Source of the DNA: an uncultured cyanobacterium
Lineage (GTDB): Bacteria; Cyanobacteriota; Cyanobacteriia; Cyanobacteriales; Chroococcidiopsidaceae
NCBI GenBank assembly: GCA_946221495.1
Contig: CAMIFA010000103.1
Coordinates: 1 to 17,730 of the forward strand
Direction: 5' to 3'
Length of the DNA stretch: 17,730 nt
Positions 14,144-17,730 of this stretch are shown here, piece by piece. Position 1 is the first letter of the stretch, and the number at the start of each line of letters is the position of its first letter. The position numbers were made by a program, and so were the translations under genes. The notes under the pieces are model-generated. The model saw only the letters and a list, made by a program, of their open reading frames with translations, ran no database searches and was not told where the DNA came from.

Positions 14144-16333
14144 CTACTGTAGTTGCCAGCTATCAACAATTTTGCCTAGTTCTAATAAATCTAAGTAATC
14201 TAAGGCAAATGCTTTACAAAGCAGATTTTCAGGAATAAATGAATCGTATTTTCGCAGTTTCAGTGCTTCTTGAGGACTAACTAAATCCTCTACTGTAAGT
14301 TTTTGACACAGCTCAATAATTCTACTCTGTAGCTCTTTTAATTTAGTTTTACTTATTTTAAGTGTCACGAAATAAGGGCTTACTCCCCCAATACTTTTAA
14401 TATCTAAATCGCGGCAATAGAAATTAAGTAGTCTTAGTAATGTGCGGTAGGCTACTGTACCCATCCAGGGAAAAATATAGCAGGTTTTACTTTGGGGTGA
14501 TAATAGTATTGTTTGCTTTAATTGAGATTGCGCTAGTTGACGCGCTGTTTTTAATCTTTCTTTAGCGCCGTTTTGTAAGTAGCTGTAAGTAATATCTTCA
14601 AATAAAACAGCACGCATTCGTTTTAGCACTTTAGTGTGGATATCGCCACTACTAGAACTTCGCCAAGAAATACTAGCTATACCCTCAACTTGCTTAACCC
14701 AAATAGTATTTGCTTTTGCTTCAATGTCTAAAACTTCCCATGTTCTACCAGCTAGAGTAAATTGATTGCCAATAGGTGGCGGCATAATAATACTGCCAAT
14801 TTCCATTGAATCATCTCTAACTTTATATTCTTGATTATCGGCAAAAACCGCATAAAACTGAAAAGAGTATACGATTTTCTCTCCAGTTAAACCGATAATT
14901 AGTCCACCTTGTTGGGTTTGTTGAATATGATCAATAGCAATTAAATGACGCAACAATTGTCTAAAATCATCTTGGGAAACAGCGCTAAACGATCGCAAAG
15001 TTAAAACTTGTTTAGCAAGGGCAGCAGGTGAAAGTTCTCCCATTGCTGCTAAGATGCTCATTGTTTGATGATAGAGTAGGCTGAAAGGATATTTTCCAGG
15101 ACGAATCGGTTCAATCCAGCGTTCTTCAAGGTAAAGTTGAATAATTGCGATCGCCTGTAATAATTGCCAGGGAATTTGTGCAGGTAAGGCTTCCTCACCA
15201 GTTAATTCTGGTTCCGCACACACAAACCGCATCTCAGCAGGTTCCCCACGTCTTCCCGAACGTCCTAAACGTTGCAAAAAGCTAGCCACTGAAATCGGTG
15301 CTTCTAACTGAATTACTCTCTCTAATTGTCCGATATCAATTCCTAATTCCAGAGTCACCGTTGCAGCAGTAACAGCCGCAGCCATAGGATCGCGCATCGC
15401 TGCTTCCGCCGCTTCTCGCAATTTAGCAGAGATGCTGCCATGATGGACATGATATATATCTGGTAGTCCTTCAGATAAAGCAATTTGACGTAGATTAGCA
15501 ATAACTGATTCTGTCTCAGCGCGATTGTTAGCAAAAATTAGGCAGTTGCGAGATTTTGTACTATTAAAAATGTATTTGTAATATGGACTAGAAACATTAT
15601 CTTGTATTGCTGTAGCAGGTTGATTTGGAACATAAAAATGTTCTACAGCTAAATTTAACTTGCGTCCTCCAGCTTGAACATCAGAAACAATAACTTGTCT
15701 TTCTGTTCCTGCTTGTAGCCACTGTGCAGCTGATGAATAATCGCCAAGCGTTGCTGATAAACCAATACGACGCGGTGGTTTATTAACGAACTTAGACAAT
15801 CTTGCTAATTGACAAAGAATTTGCGAACCGCGTTCTGATTCCATAAACGCATGAATTTCATCAATGACAACAAAGCGTAAATCTCCAAATAAGCGAGGTA
15901 ATTCTTGATATTTATTAAGTAATAAACTTTCTAAAGATTCCGGCGTAATTTGTAAAACACCTTGAGGATCTTTAAGTAGAATTTGTTTACGGCTTTGGGA
16001 TACATCACCGTGCCAATGTGACACAGAAATGTCAGCTTCTTTTAAAAGGTTATTTAAGCGCTCAAATTGATCGTTAATCAGTGCTTTAATTGGACCAATG
16101 TACAATACACCAATTGTATTGCTTGGTTTTTTATGTAATAACGTCAAGATTGGCAAAAAAGCCGCTTCTGTTTTTCCTGATGCAGTTCCAGCAGCAAGTA
16201 ATAAATGAGCATCTGTATCAAAAATTACTTTACAAGCTTCTATTTGGACTGGTCTTAATTCAGTCCAACCATGAGTATAAATGTATTCTTGAATAAATGG
16301 CGCAAGTCTAGAAAACGTGCGGTCGTTACTCAT
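14144..16333 (-). CDS. Lhr-like superfamily II DNA helicase (BrxHI-like)
   Basis: An ATP-driven helicase or translocase. Motifs in order: RPVQIEAC at 27-34 (Q motif), AAGTASGKTE at 47-56 (I), YIGPIKALINDQ at 78-89 (Ia), ITPES at 129-133 (Ib), DEIH at 158-161 (II), SAT at 193-195 (III), LIFANNR at 265-271 (IV), TATVTLELGIDIG at 322-334 (V) and QRLGRSGRRG at 354-363 (VI). The ~360-residue C-terminal part resembles the accessory half of Lhr-type enzymes, although the protein is about half the size of full Lhr. Its ATG overlaps the stop of the ATPase gene by 4 bases (ATGA), so the two are coupled. BrxD-BrxHI pairs in type 2 BREX have this order. A defence or DNA-stress role is inferred from this pairing; DNA repair is the alternative. 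Confidence 0.9.
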   Translation of the reverse strand: MSNDRTFSRLAPFIQEYIYTHGWTELRPVQIEACKVIFDTDAHLLLAAGTASGKTEAAFLPILTLLHKKPSNTIGVLYIGPIKALINDQFERLNNLLKEADISVSHWHGDVSQSRKQILLKDPQGVLQITPESLESLLLNKYQELPRLFGDLRFVVIDEIHAFMESERGSQILCQLARLSKFVNKPPRRIGLSATLGDYSSAAQWLQAGTERQVIVSDVQAGGRKLNLAVEHFYVPNQPATAIQDNVSSPYYKYIFNSTKSRNCLIFANNRAETESVIANLRQIALSEGLPDIYHVHHGSISAKLREAAEAAMRDPMAAAVTAATVTLELGIDIGQLERVIQLEAPISVASFLQRLGRSGRRGEPAEMRFVCAEPELTGEEALPAQIPWQLLQAIAIIQLYLEERWIEPIRPGKYPFSLLYHQTMSILAAMGELSPAALAKQVLTLRSFSAVSQDDFRQLLRHLIAIDHIQQTQQGGLIIGLTGEKIVYSFQFYAVFADNQEYKVRDDSMEIGSIIMPPPIGNQFTLAGRTWEVLDIEAKANTIWVKQVEGIASISWRSSSSGDIHTKVLKRMRAVLFEDITYSYLQNGAKERLKTARQLAQSQLKQTILLSPQSKTCYIFPWMGTVAYRTLLRLLNFYCRDLDIKSIGGVSPYFVTLKISKTKLKELQSRIIELCQKLTVEDLVSPQEALKLRKYDSFIPENLLCKAFALDYLDLLELGKIVDSWQLQ

Positions 16334-17649
16334 AAAGTAAACTCTGCAACTTCACTGTTACCGTTTATATCTAATTTATCGCCAGCAGTAAGCGGTAAAT
16401 TGGAACTATGGATTAGTTGATCGAAAGAAGTATCTGGATTTTGTTGCAAGATATTTAAAACACTAATAAAGTCCCGGACTATTTCTCCTGGTGTTAACAA
16501 TACTTCTGCACCTAAGCGATTAACAAGTTCTTCCACAAAATCATTAAACTGACTATTTGTAATATTTCGTTTATAACTGTAATGTGTTGCATGAACCTCT
16601 GCTAATTGCTGCAAAAGCTTTAAAATTTCTGACTGGGTTAAAGTCTCTAACTGAATAACTGGTCCAGAAGTATCCTGAAAATTTTTAGTAAAACGGCTTT
16701 TTGCTGTACGCCTTTGCCATGCTTGATCGTTGAATAATCCGCGTCTGGGATCTTCTAGAAAGTTTGGTGTTCCACCTAAATAAATCCCCAAATGTTCCGC
16801 TTTGCCTTGCATTGTGTCATTAAACATTGCCAATAGTTTGTCATAGTTATTTTGCCGCGACATTGTATGGTTAATTTTGTACAAATGCACAGCTTCATCA
16901 AGTAGAACTAAAAGCCCTGTATAACCAATATCCGACACAAATTTAGCAAATAACTTAATATAGTCATACCAGCTATCATCATCAATAATATCTTTGGCAC
17001 TCAGCGTTGACTTGGCATCGGTTTTATTCTCAAATTCTCCTCGTAACCAACGTAATGCTGCACTCTTTTTGTCTGCATCATCTAATCGATAACCACGCCA
17101 ATAATTTGTAATTACAGTAGCAAAAGTAAAACCGTGAACTAAGCCTTCGGTATTTTTAACTGCTTCTAGAATTCTTGACTCTACTTGGTCATCAAAATTA
17201 TGATCATTTGGACGCATTCCAGTATCTTGAGCAACTTGATTTTGGATAGTATTAATCCATGCTTCTAGTATTGGTGCTAGTGCGCCGCCATCTGGACGAA
17301 TTTTTGTAGAAATATTCTGCATTAACTCCCGATAAGTTGCTACACCTTGATTATTATTTCCTACTAAGCGGCGTTCCGGCGATAAGTCTGCATCAGCGAC
17401 AACAAAACCGCGTTCCATAGCGTGATTACGAATTAATTGCAGCATAAAACTTTTGCCAGAACCGTAGCGTCCGACAACAAAGCGGAATGCTGCACCACCA
17501 CCAGCAATATTTTCTAAATCTTGTAAAATTGCTGTAACTTCCTTTTCTCTACCGACAGCAATATGTTCAAGACCAATTCTCGGTACTACTCCTGCACCAA
17601 GAGAATTAATTAGAGCTGTAGATACTCTTCTAGATATTTTAATTGCCAT
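16330..17649 (-). CDS. BrxD-like P-loop ATPase (DUF2791 type)
   Basis: An ATPase of the ORC/AAA-like family found with phage-defence and TerB-linked cassettes. Walker A is GRYGSGKS at 60-67, after FRFVV. Walker B is GLLVLLDEAVHL at 245-256, with D251 and E252. GGTPNFLEDPRRGLFND at 292-308 is a conserved-looking sensor segment, and the C-terminal part has ESF-like helical content. The opening ISRRVSTALINSLGAGVVPRIGLEHIAVGRE is the typical entry of this family. The length of 439 residues is normal for BrxD. It overlaps the helicase start by 4 bases and begins 5 bases after the stop of another gene, so all three are probably one operon. It likely regulates or loads the helicase onto DNA, but this is inference. 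The region has no HIP1 site. Confidence 0.9.
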   Translation of the reverse strand: MAIKISRRVSTALINSLGAGVVPRIGLEHIAVGREKEVTAILQDLENIAGGGAAFRFVVGRYGSGKSFMLQLIRNHAMERGFVVADADLSPERRLVGNNNQGVATYRELMQNISTKIRPDGGALAPILEAWINTIQNQVAQDTGMRPNDHNFDDQVESRILEAVKNTEGLVHGFTFATVITNYWRGYRLDDADKKSAALRWLRGEFENKTDAKSTLSAKDIIDDDSWYDYIKLFAKFVSDIGYTGLLVLLDEAVHLYKINHTMSRQNNYDKLLAMFNDTMQGKAEHLGIYLGGTPNFLEDPRRGLFNDQAWQRRTAKSRFTKNFQDTSGPVIQLETLTQSEILKLLQQLAEVHATHYSYKRNITNSQFNDFVEELVNRLGAEVLLTPGEIVRDFISVLNILQQNPDTSFDQLIHSSNLPLTAGDKLDINGNSEVAEFTL

Positions 17650-17654
17650 GAATT

Positions 17655-17730
17655 TTAATTTATTTCGTCAAAATTGATTATTTTATTTAGTTTTGTCAAA
17701 TACTCTTCGATAATTCCTAAAGGAACTATT
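17655..17730 (-). CDS. C-terminal end of a further upstream gene (partial)
   Basis: On the minus strand one frame is open from the window edge and reads IVPLGIIEEYLTKLNKIINF, then DEIN and a TAA at 17655-17657. The other frame that looks open stops earlier. The stop is 5 bases before the ATPase ATG, a spacing typical of one operon. Only 24 residues are visible, so the family cannot be identified. In known cassettes with this ATPase and helicase, the gene in this place often encodes a TerB-domain protein; that is a prediction, not a call. Confidence 0.55.
   Translation of the reverse strand, partial: IVPLGIIEEYLTKLNKIINFDEIN

Noticed and set aside
14144..17649. Calling the cassette a complete type 2 BREX system
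   Set aside because: Only the BrxD-like and BrxHI-like genes are visible; no PglX, PglY, PglZ or PglW is in the window.

Overview
The window is cyanobacterial chromosome. The octamer GCGATCGC (the HIP1 site of cyanobacteria) occurs about 17 times. Intergenic gaps carry degenerate repeats typical of cyanobacterial genomes. Most of a phylloquinone (vitamin K1) pathway is encoded in cyanobacterial style. The exact genus cannot be named from the sequence alone.

Left part (1-4266): a two-component signalling patch, all on the + strand. An intact cytosolic protein with an N-terminal receiver and a C-terminal histidine kinase (149-1489) is bracketed by a perfect 20-bp inverted repeat. It is followed by a decayed membrane-bound histidine kinase (1722-3557) with three separate lesions, and then by a response regulator (3562-4266) only 4 bases after the kinase remnant. 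The two kinases have near-matching HisKA/HATPase cores and are paralogues.

Middle (4322-9902): phylloquinone genes. Isochorismate synthase (menF, - strand) diverges from menA-menC-menE (+ strand, tightly packed) across a 419-base gap. A hot-dog-fold DHNA-CoA thioesterase converges on menE. Together they cover chorismate to isochorismate (MenF), dehydration to o-succinylbenzoate (MenC), its CoA activation (MenE), release of DHNA from DHNA-CoA (thioesterase) and phytylation (MenA). MenD, MenH, MenB and the final methyltransferase are not in the window. menC carries an in-frame 8-bp tandem repeat tract that adds about 33 residues.

Right of that (9968-14032, - strand): a small cupin protein, a membrane-anchored alpha/beta hydrolase, and a 699-residue STAND-like P-loop ATPase with a predicted C-terminal helix-turn-helix.

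Right end (14144-17730, - strand): a probable defence or stress cassette. A BrxD-like (DUF2791-type) P-loop ATPase overlaps by 4 bases an Lhr-like superfamily II helicase resembling BrxHI. The last 24 codons of a further upstream gene are visible at the edge. This ATPase-helicase pair is known from type 2 BREX and from TerB-linked cassettes; the missing partners lie beyond the right edge, so the system type stays open.
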